A DNA stretch of 64,000 nucleotides from Lysinibacillus fusiformis. Lineage in GTDB: Bacteria; Bacillota; Bacilli; Bacillales_A; Planococcaceae. A model generated the notes under the pieces. That model ran no database searches, was not told the origin of the DNA, and saw only the letters and a program-made list of their open reading frames with translations. The stretch is taken from contig NZ_PDFK01000007.1 in assembly GCF_002845985.1 (NCBI RefSeq), forward strand, positions 106,037 through 170,036, written 5' to 3'. The position numbers and the translations under genes are program-made. Shown here in pieces: positions 19,991 through 32,844 of the stretch. Each line of letters opens with the position of its first letter. Position 1 is the stretch's first letter.

Positions 19991-20467
19991 ATGACTTTAC
20001 TAGAAGGACAAAAGGCGCCAGATTTTTTTCTAATGAATGAAAAGGGAGAAATGGTGCAGTTAGCTAATTTGAAAGGACAGAATGTTATTTTATACTTCTA
20101 TCCCAAAGATATGACACCAGGCTGCACGACGGAGGCTTGTGATTTTCGTGATAAGTTCGAGGACTTCAGTCATTTAAATGCTGTTGTTCTAGGTGTTAGT
20201 CCAGATAACGCAAACAAACATACAAAATTTATTGATAAGCATGGTTTACCGTTTTCATTATTAGTTGATGACGATCATACCGTTGCTGAAGCATATGGTG
20301 TGTGGGTTTTAAAGAAAATGTATGGACGTGAATATATGGGCATAGAGCGTTCAACGTTTTTAATTGATACTGAGGGTAAGCTTGTAAAAGCTTGGCGTAA
20401 AGTACGTGTAAAAAATCATATTGAAGAAGTGTATACCTATTTAGCAGATCAGGAGGCAGCAAAGTGA
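19991..20467 (+). CDS. bcp: Thioredoxin-dependent peroxiredoxin of the Bcp/PrxQ family
   Basis: 158-residue PrxQ/Bcp thiol peroxidase reducing hydrogen peroxide and organic peroxides with electrons from thioredoxin. The peroxidatic Cys45 and resolving Cys50 lie in the motif TPGCTTEACDFRD, the Cys-X4-Cys arrangement of Bcp. Counterpart of B. subtilis YgaF. Starts at ATG 19991 after GAGGAGGAG. Its last 4 bases overlap the dehydrogenase gene. Neighbouring perR and heme genes put it in a peroxide-stress locus; I see no Per box in front of it. Confidence 0.93.
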   Translation: MTLLEGQKAPDFFLMNEKGEMVQLANLKGQNVILYFYPKDMTPGCTTEACDFRDKFEDFSHLNAVVLGVSPDNANKHTKFIDKHGLPFSLLVDDDHTVAEAYGVWVLKKMYGREYMGIERSTFLIDTEGKLVKAWRKVRVKNHIEEVYTYLADQEAAK

Positions 20468-21408
20468 AAATCTATTTTACATTTGAACCTAGACCAGATT
20501 TACGAGAGCCGTTATTAGCAGAATTTCCACAGGTTGATTTTATCTTCAAAAGTGGCTTATCGAATGAAGTTCTTCAACAAGCGGATGTTTTAGTTACATA
20601 TGGTGAAGATTTAACAGAAGAAAGTATCCAATATGCGACAAAGCTAAAATGGATTTTCGTTGCCTCAGCAGGTATAGAAAAAATGCCAGCTCAAGCGATT
20701 ATTGAACGTGGGATTTTAGTTTCGAATGTCCGTGGTATTCATAAAACACCAATGGCTGAATCGATGCTTGCCCATATTTTAGCGATTAAACGTGCGTTAC
20801 CTTGGATGTATGAGCAGCAAAAGAAAAGTGAATGGTCGAAAAAAGCGCAGCAAACGGAATTACGAGATAGTACGGCGCTTATTTTAGGCCCAGGAGCGAT
20901 TGGTTCAGAAGTTGGGCGTTTATTGCAGGCTTTTGGTGTGACGACGATTGGTTGCAACCGCTCTGGAAAAGAAGCGGCGTATATGGATACGATGATTAGC
21001 TTTGCTCAATTAAAAGAGGCCTTACCTAATGCGGATATCGTTATTTCGGTGTTACCAAAAACAAAAGAAACGACCCATTTATTAAAAGAAGAGCATTTTG
21101 CTGCTATGAAAAATAGCGCCATCTTCATGAATTTTGGTCGAGGCAATTTAGTGGGAGAAAAGGTACTCATTCAAGCAATCAAAAAAGAGCAAATTGGTTA
21201 CGCCGTTTTAGATGTCTTTGAAGAAGAGCCTCTGTCAACGGACAATCCATTATGGACGTTACCGAATGTCATTGTATCACCACATGTATCTAGCCATTCT
21301 TCTCGTTATGTTGAACGAAGCTTAGAAATTTTCAAGCCAAGCCTAACAAAATGGCTGAAGGGTGACACGGATTTAGAAAATACGATGGATTTATCTAGAG
21401 GATATTAA
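20464..21408 (+). CDS. D-isomer specific 2-hydroxyacid dehydrogenase family protein
   Basis: NAD(P)-dependent dehydrogenase of the D-2-hydroxyacid family (phosphoglycerate dehydrogenase/glyoxylate reductase fold). The nucleotide-binding motif is ALILGPGAIGSEVG (about residue 140), followed by the family residues in ISVLPKTKETTHLL, NFGRGNLV, and the catalytic His in VSPHVSSHS. GTG start at 20464 overlaps bcp by four bases with a GGAGG site inside bcp. 314 residues. Substrate unknown; the pairing with bcp and perR is the main contextual clue. Confidence 0.87.
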   Translation: MKIYFTFEPRPDLREPLLAEFPQVDFIFKSGLSNEVLQQADVLVTYGEDLTEESIQYATKLKWIFVASAGIEKMPAQAIIERGILVSNVRGIHKTPMAESMLAHILAIKRALPWMYEQQKKSEWSKKAQQTELRDSTALILGPGAIGSEVGRLLQAFGVTTIGCNRSGKEAAYMDTMISFAQLKEALPNADIVISVLPKTKETTHLLKEEHFAAMKNSAIFMNFGRGNLVGEKVLIQAIKKEQIGYAVLDVFEEEPLSTDNPLWTLPNVIVSPHVSSHSSRYVERSLEIFKPSLTKWLKGDTDLENTMDLSRGY

Positions 21409-21481
21409 GGGCCAGCCATTGATTTATTGAGAATAAGCAATGTGTGATTGTTGACGAAGTAGTGCGAATTGGATACACTAT

Positions 21482-21496
21482 TTATAACAATTATAA
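21482..21496. promoter_or_regulatory. Per box (PerR operator) upstream of perR
   Basis: The 15-base sequence TTATAACAATTATAA matches the B. subtilis Per box TTATAATnATTATAA at 14 of 14 defined positions except one (C for T at position 7). It lies 33 bases before the perR start codon, as expected for autoregulation. Confidence 0.8.
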
Positions 21497-21528
21497 ATTA
21501 ATAATACTTATGGAAGAGGTGCATGACG

Positions 21529-21972
21529 ATGTCTGCAACGCATTTACAGGATGCACTGGACACGTTAAAAACAACTGGTGTTCGTATTACTCCTCAGCGT
21601 CATGCTATTTTGGAATATCTTATTCAATCAATGGCACATCCTACTGCCGATGAAATTTATAAAGCACTTGAGGGAAAGTTCCCTAATATGAGTGTAGCGA
21701 CTGTCTATAACAACCTGCGCGTATTTCGTGAAGTGGGTCTTGTGAAAGAACTGACTTATGGAGATGCTTCAAGTCGCTTTGATTTCGTGACAAATGACCA
21801 TTACCATATGATTTGTGAATGCTGTGGTAAGATCGTCGATTTCCATTATCCAGGACTCGACGAAATAGAGCATTTTGCATCACAGGTAACTGGTTTTGAT
21901 GTGCACTCGCATCGTTTAGAGATATACGGCACTTGTCCATCATGTAAAGTTGCTACTGCTAAAGTACAATAA
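21529..21972 (+). CDS. perR: Peroxide-responsive Fur-family repressor PerR
   Basis: Fur-family metalloregulator. Counting from ATG 21529, all five residues of the B. subtilis PerR iron/manganese site are in register: His37, Asp85, His91, His93 and Asp104. The two zinc-binding Cys pairs are CECC (96-99) and CPSC near the C-terminus. The winged helix includes [14 protein letters not shown]. His37 and His91 are the residues oxidised by peroxide in the known mechanism, and Asp104 separates PerR from Fur. The start at 21529 is 8 bases from GAAGAGGT; the ATG two codons earlier is too close to it. A Per box precedes the gene. Confidence 0.96.
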   Translation: MSATHLQDALDTLKTTGVRITPQRHAILEYLIQSMAHPTADEIYKALEGKFPNMSVATVYNNLRVFREVGLVKELTYGDASSRFDFVTNDHYHMICECCGKIVDFHYPGLDEIEHFASQVTGFDVHSHRLEIYGTCPSCKVATAKVQ

Positions 21973-22007
21973 AAATCCTAGCTCTTACAAGGGCTAGGAT
22001 TTTTTTG
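21972..22007 (+). terminator. Terminator after perR
   Basis: Stem AAAATCCTAGC / GCTAGGATTTT with a 10-base loop, then further T. It begins at the perR stop codon and also overlaps the end of the convergent ygzB gene. Confidence 0.9.
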
Positions 22008-22347
22008 TTTTATTATTATAGGATTGATCGAACTCTTTACCTTCTAAAGTTGGATCAAGCGTTAGTGGTTCATTACAGTACATGCACATATCAACACGCC
22101 CTAAAACCTTTGTATGTTTATGACAATTAGGACATTCCACTTGAATAGCTCTTGTTGAAAGCAACCCGATCCAAGCATATACGACTGTGCTACCGATAAT
22201 ACATAAAACACCTAATGACATGAAAATTAAAACTAATATCGGGCTATTTTTAAAGAAAATTCCTCCGTACATGACAATAAAACCGAAGAAGATTAGTGCT
22301 AATGCGAATGAACGAATTTTATTAATTTTACTTTTGTAAGGTTTCAT
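21994..22347 (-). CDS. ygzB: YgzB-family (UPF0295) membrane protein
   Basis: 117-residue protein with two hydrophobic segments (about residues 12-35 and 38-65) and a C-terminal zinc-ribbon-like region with CPNCHKHT and CMYCNEPL. This combination and its convergent position between perR and ygxA match YgzB of B. subtilis, a family of unknown function. ATG start at 22347; a GGGAGGCAAGATG site lies upstream on the minus strand. Confidence 0.88.
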   Translation of the reverse strand: MKPYKSKINKIRSFALALIFFGFIVMYGGIFFKNSPILVLIFMSLGVLCIIGSTVVYAWIGLLSTRAIQVECPNCHKHTKVLGRVDMCMYCNEPLTLDPTLEGKEFDQSYNNKTKKS

Positions 22348-22496
22348 ATTTCATCTTGCCTCCCAATCTAAAATCTACTATAACATATAAGGGCGAAGTA
22401 TTTTAGCTTTGAGATGAATGAAAGAAGGAATACTTTTAGAGTATGTCGAATTTTTAACGGAACAAGAGAACCTATATGAATAAAGGGGGGCTGAAC

Positions 22497-23384
22497 ATGG
22501 AGCAGGTATTGCGTCCAATCTACCAAGAACGTGCGAGTCAGTCGAATACATTAGGCGTAATTTTAGTGGAGAAGCGTGAGGAACATAGTAACGTTACAGA
22601 TACATTTGATACAGTTTTATTAATTATCGTAAAAGAAGCAGAGCAGCCAGTCTTTTCGAAACATTACTTATATGAAGGAAATAAAGTAGCTCTACATACA
22701 GTTACAGAGAAGTTAATACGAAAATGGTTGCTCATCGGTTCTAATAAGAAGGTAGTCGATTGGATTTTCTTTGGAAGGGTGTTATTTGATCGTAATGAAT
22801 TTTTGCATAAATTAAAAATAGAATTGCAAGAATTCCCGTATAGCGGTCGTAAAATTAAAACAGGCATCCAATTCTCAAAGTTAATTCGCAGATATCTGGA
22901 GGGGAAAGAATACTTCGATAAAGGAAGTTACTTGGATGCTTATAATCACGTAGTCGATTCATTACATCATTTGGGTCGTCTTTCTATTATAGATAGCGGA
23001 CTATACCCTGAAGTTACTGTTTGGGCACAAGTGAAAAAAATAGAGCCTGCTATCTACAAGCTGTATGAAGAGCTAGTGACGAGTAATGAGCCAATAGAAA
23101 AGCGCTTAGAATTATTGTTTTTAGCAAGTGAGTTTTTAATTCATTCTCGTACACGTGATGGTGCACAGCATATATTAGAAGTTATGCAAACGAAAGACAT
23201 GTGGACGATTCAGGAATTGCATGACCATCATGAGCTCATGAATTACTCAGTTGATTTAGAAGTGTTTGTCGAATATTTAGTGGATAAAGGCTATATTCAA
23301 ATAGAACCAATTGCTGCAAAAAATGAGATGATATTTCACCGTCATTACAAGGTCAATAAAGAGGCACTAGAAATGGGGCAATGA
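22497..23384 (+). CDS. ygxA: YgxA nucleotidyltransferase-like protein
   Basis: 295-residue protein of the YgxA family, which is annotated as nucleotidyltransferase-like with a substrate-binding helical domain, function unknown. It directly precedes an rRNA operon, as ygxA precedes rrnD in B. subtilis. Start ATG 22497 is 8 bases after AAGGGGGG; an in-frame ATG at 22476 lies before that site. No signal or membrane segment. A terminator follows and separates it from the rRNA promoters. Confidence 0.85.
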   Translation: MEQVLRPIYQERASQSNTLGVILVEKREEHSNVTDTFDTVLLIIVKEAEQPVFSKHYLYEGNKVALHTVTEKLIRKWLLIGSNKKVVDWIFFGRVLFDRNEFLHKLKIELQEFPYSGRKIKTGIQFSKLIRRYLEGKEYFDKGSYLDAYNHVVDSLHHLGRLSIIDSGLYPEVTVWAQVKKIEPAIYKLYEELVTSNEPIEKRLELLFLASEFLIHSRTRDGAQHILEVMQTKDMWTIQELHDHHELMNYSVDLEVFVEYLVDKGYIQIEPIAAKNEMIFHRHYKVNKEALEMGQ

Positions 23385-23400
23385 CTGTAGTATGCTTGTA

Positions 23401-23434
23401 ATCGAGGTATTTAAAAATACCTCGATATTTTTTT
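23401..23434 (+). terminator. Terminator between ygxA and the rRNA operon
   Basis: Perfect stem ATCGAGGTATTT / AAATACCTCGAT with a 2-base spacer, then a run of seven to eight T. Confidence 0.9.
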
Positions 23435-23444
23435 AGAAAAGTAG

Positions 23445-23474
23445 TTGACGAATGATATCTTGGTATTGTATTAT
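23445..23474 (+). promoter_or_regulatory. rRNA operon promoter P1
   Basis: TTGACG at 23445-23450 and TATTAT at 23469-23474 with an 18-base spacer. It lies directly after the ygxA terminator, about 260 bases before 16S. Confidence 0.7.
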
Positions 23475-23541
23475 ATTAATTGTCGCTAAGACATAACGAA
23501 ATGCTCGATGAAAAACACAAAAAACTTTTTCAAAAAAGTAG

Positions 23542-23570
23542 TTGACATGATTTGAGCGAGATGTTAATAT
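23542..23570 (+). promoter_or_regulatory. rRNA operon promoter P2
   Basis: Consensus TTGACA at 23542-23547 and TAATAT at 23565-23570 with a 17-base spacer. A boxA-like antitermination sequence (TTGAAAACTGAACAAG) follows near 23606. The tandem P1/P2 arrangement is standard for Bacillus rRNA operons; the rest of the 23385-23731 gap is leader. Confidence 0.8.
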
Positions 23571-23731
23571 TAAGAAGTCGCTGAAAAACGACTTGAATAA
23601 TGAACCTTGAAAACTGAACAAGCAAAACGTAATCAATAAAGTTTTTAGTAACTAACTTCGGTTAATGAACGAAACAAAATTTTGGACATCAAAATGATGC
23701 CAGCAAAACAATTTGAGCTATTCAAATTTCT

Positions 23732-28579
<4,848 letters not shown>

Positions 28580-28690
28580 AATGTTTGAACCATTCAATGT
28601 ACGTTTATCCAGTTTTGAAAGAATAAAAAATATTATAATATACTTGTAATTTTGATAAAATATGTTATAATAAGTATTGTCTTTCAAATA

Positions 28691-28807
28691 GTCTAGTGAT
28701 GATGGCAAAGAGGTCACACCCGTTCCCATACCGAACACGGAAGTTAAGCTCTTTAGCGCCGATGGTAGTTGGGGGCTTCCCCCTGTGAGAGTAGGACGTC
28801 GCTAGGC
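28691..28807 (+). rRNA. 5S ribosomal RNA
   Basis: About 117 bases with the conserved AGAGGTCACACCCGTTCCC and CCGAACACGGAAGTTAAGC. Terminal stem GTCTAGTGATG / CGTCGCTAGGC. Confidence 0.96.
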
Positions 28808-28823
28808 TATATACTAAAATTAT

Positions 28824-28900
28824 TCCGAAGTAGCTCAGTTGGTAGTAGCACCTGACTGTTAATCAGGTTGTCGCAGGTTCGAGTCCTGCCTTCGGAGCCA
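28824..28900 (+). tRNA. tRNA-Asn (GTT)
   Basis: Acceptor TCCGAAG / CTTCGGA, anticodon GTT in CTGACTGTTAATCAG, encoded CCA. First of a 16-gene cluster behind the rRNA operon. Confidence 0.97.
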
Positions 28901-28905
28901 TTCTT

Positions 28906-28997
28906 GGAGAGTTGTCCGAGTGGCCGAAGGAGCACGATTGGAAATCGTGTAGGCGGTTAACACTGTCTCAAGGGTTCAAATCCCTTACTCTCCGCCA
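28906..28997 (+). tRNA. tRNA-Ser (GGA)
   Basis: Class II tRNA with a long variable arm. Acceptor GGAGAGT / ACTCTCC, anticodon GGA, encoded CCA. Confidence 0.96.
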
Positions 28998-29021
28998 GCA
29001 CTTTGATTTATTCCAAAAGTT

Positions 29022-29096
29022 GGCCCCTTGGTCAAGTGGTTAAGACACCGCCCTTTCACGGCGGTAACACGGGTTCGAATCCCGTAGGGGTCACCA
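29022..29096 (+). tRNA. tRNA-Glu (TTC)
   Basis: Acceptor GGCCCCT / AGGGGTC, anticodon TTC in the loop of CCGCC / GGCGG, encoded CCA. Confidence 0.96.
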
Positions 29097-29111
29097 TTTA
29101 AATACCCAGAT

Positions 29112-29187
29112 GGAGGATTAGCTCAGCTGGGAGAGCATCTGCCTTACAAGCAGAGGGTCGGCGGTTCGAGCCCGTCATCCTCCACCA
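29112..29187 (+). tRNA. tRNA-Val (TAC)
   Basis: Acceptor GGAGGAT / ATCCTCC, anticodon TAC, encoded CCA. Confidence 0.96.
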
Positions 29188-29213
29188 TTATTTTTACAAT
29201 AGTATATGATTAT

Positions 29214-29288
<75 letters not shown>

Positions 29289-29291
29289 AAT

Positions 29292-29367
29292 GGTCCCGTG
29301 GTGTAGCGGTTAACATGCCTGCCTGTCACGCAGGAGATCGCCGGTTCGATCCCGGTCGGGACCGCCA
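29292..29367 (+). tRNA. tRNA-Asp (GTC)
   Basis: Acceptor GGTCCCG / CGGGACC, anticodon GTC, encoded CCA. Confidence 0.96.
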
Positions 29368-29383
29368 TTTTTTTTAATAACAA

Positions 29384-29456
29384 GGGTCAGTAGCTCAGTT
29401 GGTAGAGCATTAGATTGAAGCTCTAAGTGTCGGCGGTTCGATTCCGTCCTGACCCA
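29384..29456 (+). tRNA. tRNA-Phe (GAA), no encoded CCA
   Basis: Acceptor GGGTCAG / CTGACCC, anticodon GAA in TTAGATTGAAGCTCTAA. The discriminator A is followed by TCA, not CCA, so the end must be added by the CCA enzyme. Confidence 0.94.
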
Positions 29457-29468
29457 TCATGTTTTTTT

Positions 29469-29544
<76 letters not shown>

Positions 29545-29553
29545 TGTATTCCC

Positions 29554-29637
29554 GGAGGGGTAGCGAAGTGGCTAAACGCGGCGGACTGTAAATCCGCTCC
29601 TTAGGGTTCGGCGGTTCGAATCCGTCCCCCTCCACCA
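29554..29637 (+). tRNA. tRNA-Tyr (GTA)
   Basis: Class II tRNA with variable arm. Acceptor GGAGGGG / CCCCTCC, anticodon GTA, encoded CCA. Confidence 0.96.
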
Positions 29638-29650
29638 GTTTTATTATTAT

Positions 29651-29724
29651 AGGGGCATAGTTCAACGGTAGAATAGAGGTCTCCAAAACCTTTGGTGTGG
29701 GTTCGATTCCTACTGCCCCTGCCA
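29651..29724 (+). tRNA. tRNA-Trp (CCA)
   Basis: Acceptor AGGGGCA / TGCCCCT, anticodon CCA in GGTCTCCAAAACC, encoded 3' CCA. Confidence 0.96.
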
Positions 29725-29735
29725 ATTAATTTTAT

Positions 29736-29812
29736 GGCGATTGTGGCGAAGTGGTTAACGCACCGGATTGTGGTTCCGGCATTCGTGGGTTCGATTCCCA
29801 TCAGTCGCCCCA
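29736..29812 (+). tRNA. tRNA-His (GTG), copy 1
   Basis: Encodes the extra G-1 opposite C73. Acceptor GCGATTG / CAGTCGC, anticodon GTG in GGATTGTGGTTCC, encoded CCA. Confidence 0.95.
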
Positions 29813-29851
29813 TTTAAAGTAAAATTAATAAAAATCAAATCATAATATAAT

Positions 29852-29928
29852 GGCGATTGTGGCGAAGTGGTTAACGCACCGGATTGTGGTTCCGGCACTC
29901 GTGGGTTCGATTCCCATCAGTCGCCCCA
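29852..29928 (+). tRNA. tRNA-His (GTG), copy 2
   Basis: Identical to copy 1 apart from one base in the variable region (CATTCGTG in copy 1, CACTCGTG here). A recent tandem duplication. Confidence 0.95.
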
Positions 29929-29945
29929 TTTATATAATTATCTTT

Positions 29946-30020
29946 TGGGGTATAGCCAAGCGGTAAGGCAACGGATTTTGATTCCGTCATGCCCTGGTTC
30001 GAATCCAGGTACCCCAGCCA
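29946..30020 (+). tRNA. tRNA-Gln (TTG)
   Basis: Acceptor TGGGGTA / TACCCCA, anticodon TTG in GGATTTTGATTCC, encoded CCA. Confidence 0.96.
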
Positions 30021-30024
30021 TTTT

Positions 30025-30099
30025 GCGGAAGTAGTTCAGTGGTAGAACACCACCTTGCCAAGGTGGGGGTCGCGAGTTCGAACCTCGTCTTCCGCTCCA
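30025..30099 (+). tRNA. tRNA-Gly (GCC)
   Basis: Acceptor GCGGAAG / CTTCCGC, anticodon GCC, encoded CCA. Confidence 0.96.
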
Positions 30100-30107
30100 A
30101 CTTCGAT

Positions 30108-30181
30108 GGCGGCATAGCCAAGTGGTAAGGCACAGGTCTGCAACACCTTTATCACCGGTTCAAATCCGGTTGCCGCCTCCA
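30108..30181 (+). tRNA. tRNA-Cys (GCA)
   Basis: Acceptor GGCGGCA / TGCCGCC, anticodon GCA, encoded CCA. Confidence 0.96.
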
Positions 30182-30193
30182 TATTTTAACTCT

Positions 30194-30216
30194 AATCGGT
30201 GTATCCGATTTTTTTT
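30194..30216 (+). terminator. Terminator between tRNA-Cys and tRNA-Leu
   Basis: Stem AATCGG / CCGATT followed by seven to eight T. It suggests the long rRNA-tRNA transcript ends here and that tRNA-Leu depends on read-through or its own start. Confidence 0.6.
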
Positions 30217-30227
30217 ATCTCCATTAT

Positions 30228-30308
30228 GCCGGTGTGGCGGAATTGGCAGACGCGCACGACTCAAAATCGTGTTCCTTTGGAGTGTCGGTTCGACCCCGAC
30301 CACCGGTA
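30228..30308 (+). tRNA. tRNA-Leu (CAA), integration site of a genomic island
   Basis: Class II tRNA. Acceptor GCCGGTG / CACCGGT with a G1-T72 wobble, anticodon CAA in CGACTCAAAATCG. The discriminator A is followed by TCA, so CCA is not encoded. The 3' end is repeated at 45409-45427, marking it as the attachment site of the island that follows; the wobble and lost CCA may be the outcome of integration. Confidence 0.93.
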
Positions 30309-30313
30309 TCAAT
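30295..30313 (+). repeat. Left attachment repeat (attL) at the tRNA-Leu 3' end
   Basis: CCCGACCACCGGTATCAAT, identical in 18 of 19 bases to 45409-45427. It covers the T-arm/acceptor 3' half of tRNA-Leu plus five bases beyond the discriminator. Confidence 0.85.
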
Positions 30314-30322
30314 TACAATGAA

Positions 30323-30356
30323 GAATCCTTGATATATCAGGGATTCTTTTTTTGTT
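30323..30356 (+). terminator. Terminator after tRNA-Leu
   Basis: Stem GAATCCTTGATA / TATCAGGGATTC (one bulge), then seven T. It lies just inside the island's left end. A related hairpin with CCTTGATATATAAGG lies near 45374 just inside the right end. Confidence 0.85.
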
Positions 30357-30406
30357 GTAGAAAATTATAGAAAGTATATAAGCAGAGAAAAAAAGAGGTA
30401 GACTGA

Positions 30407-30463
30407 ATGGATCTTATTGTTGCTAACACAGCAGCTATATTTAGTGCTGTATTAGCAATCTAA
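30407..30463 (+). CDS. Possible 18-residue hydrophobic peptide
   Basis: ATG 30407 follows AAGAGGTAGACTGA and encodes MDLIVANTAAIFSAVLAI, a single hydrophobic segment. It could be a small toxin-like or membrane peptide, or the start of a truncated gene. Not recognised. From 30464 to 30762 I see no gene. Confidence 0.3.
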   Translation: MDLIVANTAAIFSAVLAI

Positions 30464-30762
30464 AGTTATTCAAATGTAATCACATTGATCGCCCTAATTA
30501 TAACTTATAGATATATGTGTAAATTCCCCTCTCTATGCATAAGGTTTATTTTTCAAACCTAATACTATTTAAACCTCTCTTAGAACTTCAGCAAATCTAT
30601 CTTATTCAATTTAATTGATTTATTCTATTCCGTGTTTCTTTGTATTTCGAATATATTTCTAATAACTTCCATTATCATAGAGTAATTCAGCAACTTGGAA
30701 CAGAGAACGGCTGTTGGGATAACCTTATATACTTGAATAATATATATCTTCTATAACAAAAT

Positions 30763-30791
30763 TTGACATCATTTCAAAAAGGATTTATTAT
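30763..30791 (+). promoter_or_regulatory. Consensus promoter of the blaI/blaR1-like operon
   Basis: TTGACA at 30763-30768 and TATTAT at 30786-30791 with a 17-base spacer, 43 bases before the repressor start codon. The stretch downstream (TACAAATAAGACAATTGA) is a plausible but unproven BlaI-type operator. Confidence 0.65.
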
Positions 30792-30833
30792 ACAAATAAG
30801 ACAATTGACTTAAATGAAAAGGGGTGAGTACAT

Positions 30834-31202
30834 ATGAAAAAATTGCCTGAAGCAGAATTTGAAATTATGAAGATAGTTTGGAAAAGTAAACCTCCAATTA
30901 CTACAGGTATCATAATGAGCGAAATAGGAGATGAGAAAGGTTGGAAGATTCAAACAGTAGTATCTCTTATGAAAAGATTAACTGAACGTGGATTTCTTCG
31001 CAGTGAGAAAAAAGCTAAGGAAAGATTTTATTACCCTACAGTAGAAAAAGATGCCTATCTAAGTTTTGAAACAGAACAATTTATGAGGCTCTATCATAAA
31101 AACTCCTTTATGAATTTAGTAGGTACACTCTATAAATCCGATACTATTTCTAATGAAGATTTAGCTTCATTAATTAAATGGGTGGAAGAAAAGAGGGATT
31201 AA
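30834..31202 (+). CDS. BlaI/MecI/CopY-family transcriptional repressor
   Basis: 122-residue winged-helix repressor: LPEAEFEIMKIVWKS at the N-terminus, the recognition helix region QTVVSLMKRLTERGFL, and a C-terminal dimerisation helix. In this family the linked M56 sensor cleaves the repressor when its signal is bound. ATG 30834 after AAAGGGGTGAG. The sensor gene starts 1 base after the stop. No beta-lactamase or mecA is present, so the regulon is something else. Confidence 0.9.
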   Translation: MKKLPEAEFEIMKIVWKSKPPITTGIIMSEIGDEKGWKIQTVVSLMKRLTERGFLRSEKKAKERFYYPTVEKDAYLSFETEQFMRLYHKNSFMNLVGTLYKSDTISNEDLASLIKWVEEKRD

Positions 31203-31203
31203 T

Positions 31204-32742
31204 ATGTACAGTATCATGGTAGGTTTATTCTTTAAATCCATAGTTATGTCCTTTATTGGACTACTCTTTATGGCTGTAACGCCTTTCCTTTTAAAACGAT
31301 ACAGTGCTAGATGGCTTTATTATGGTTGGATTGTTATCCTTGCAGGTTTTATTTTACCATTTACAATCAATATATCGACTCCAGTTATCAATCTATCAGA
31401 ATCGGTGCAAGTACCATCTAGGGAATCTATTCCAACTAACAGTAGTCAGATAACGCTTGTGTCCTCATCCGTAGATACAGTGACAGCACTTTCTGTTTGG
31501 CAGATGGTGATGATCATTTGGATTTTAGGAATCGTTGTATTTTTGGCAGTTCATCTTGTAAAACATTATCGATTTATGTACATGGTGAAAAGATGGGGGC
31601 AAACGATCACTGAACCAAAAGCCCTTCATTTGCTAGAAAAAGTTAAAAGCGACATGAATATCACGAAGGAAATCGCATTGAAAGAATGTAGCTTTATCGA
31701 TTCCCCCATGTTAGTGGGATTTACTAAAAATACTATCTGGCTACCTAATAATACTTATCGAGAAGAAGAACTAACCTTGATATTGAAGCATGAGTTAGTT
31801 CATTTAAAACGAAAGGATTTATGGTATAAAGCTTTCGTATTGCTAATTAGTAGTATGCATTGGTTCAACCCATTGTTCAATCTATTCTCTAAAGAACTAG
31901 ACAATCTTTGTGAACACGCTTGTGATGAGGAAGTAGTAAAAAATACTGACATCCAACTTAGAAAAACATATAGCCAAACGATACTATATGCCGAGAAATT
32001 AAAAAGGGGTGAAGGTGTGTTTTCTACAAATTTTCTAGGAAGTACACAAATACTAAAAAAGAGAATATTATCCATTATGGATATGAGCAAGAAGAAATCA
32101 GGAATCGTTGTGATGGCACTATTAATTTTATTTACAACAGGTGGAATGGCTGTCAGTTCAGCATTTGCTATTTCCAGTAAGCCATTGAACTATTTAGACG
32201 AAACATTTATGAAGGAATCCATTTTAAATGGTGCATCAAGAGGCTATTTTGCAACAGACAAATTTATTATTTACTCAAAGAATATGAGCGATAGAAAAAC
32301 GGTGCCACCTGAGCCTACTATAAACAAAGAGCTCTATCGTGATGTGTTTTCAGAGGGGGTTATTGGAACGGAAGCAAGATACCAATATCCGATTGAAATT
32401 GTGCATAAACAGAATGGACAAAAATATACTACGGTAATTCATATTGACTATGACTATGAGCTACTAGCACCTGTTGAATATGATGAGCTCAATACCCTTA
32501 TCGAAGGCTATTTGTTGCCATTTAATGAGATAAAGTCTTTACCTTATGCAGATTTTATCACACCGAATTACTTAGAAAATAAATTGAAAGACTATATGCG
32601 AGATATTGATACACAGAATACTGACACACGTGTAGAATTCACATTTCGCTTTGGTGGCTGGGTAACAAACAATGATCATCTGCCTTTCCCAAGCCAGAGT
32701 TCTATAGGTACTACACCACGATATATGAAGTCTACACCATAG
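31204..32742 (+). CDS. BlaR1/MecR1-type M56 zinc metalloprotease sensor
   Basis: 512 residues. Membrane segments at about 7-30, 36-55, 98-118 and 300-322. The zinc site is HELVHLKRKD (HExxH) near residue 199 in the cytosolic loop, with a downstream glutamate in LDNLCEHACDEEV. After the last membrane segment (about residue 322) comes an extracellular domain of about 190 residues that does not resemble the penicillin-binding sensor of BlaR1: no SxxK-type region was seen. It would sense an unknown external signal and inactivate the linked repressor by proteolysis. Confidence 0.88.
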   Translation: MYSIMVGLFFKSIVMSFIGLLFMAVTPFLLKRYSARWLYYGWIVILAGFILPFTINISTPVINLSESVQVPSRESIPTNSSQITLVSSSVDTVTALSVWQMVMIIWILGIVVFLAVHLVKHYRFMYMVKRWGQTITEPKALHLLEKVKSDMNITKEIALKECSFIDSPMLVGFTKNTIWLPNNTYREEELTLILKHELVHLKRKDLWYKAFVLLISSMHWFNPLFNLFSKELDNLCEHACDEEVVKNTDIQLRKTYSQTILYAEKLKRGEGVFSTNFLGSTQILKKRILSIMDMSKKKSGIVVMALLILFTTGGMAVSSAFAISSKPLNYLDETFMKESILNGASRGYFATDKFIIYSKNMSDRKTVPPEPTINKELYRDVFSEGVIGTEARYQYPIEIVHKQNGQKYTTVIHIDYDYELLAPVEYDELNTLIEGYLLPFNEIKSLPYADFITPNYLENKLKDYMRDIDTQNTDTRVEFTFRFGGWVTNNDHLPFPSQSSIGTTPRYMKSTP

Positions 32743-32844
32743 AAATCACTATCACATATAGAAAGATTTCTTTAAGTGATGTGATGCCACCTTCGAATCT
32801 AAGTAATTCATCAAGAAAAATGAAAAAAAGAGAGGGATTTAACA

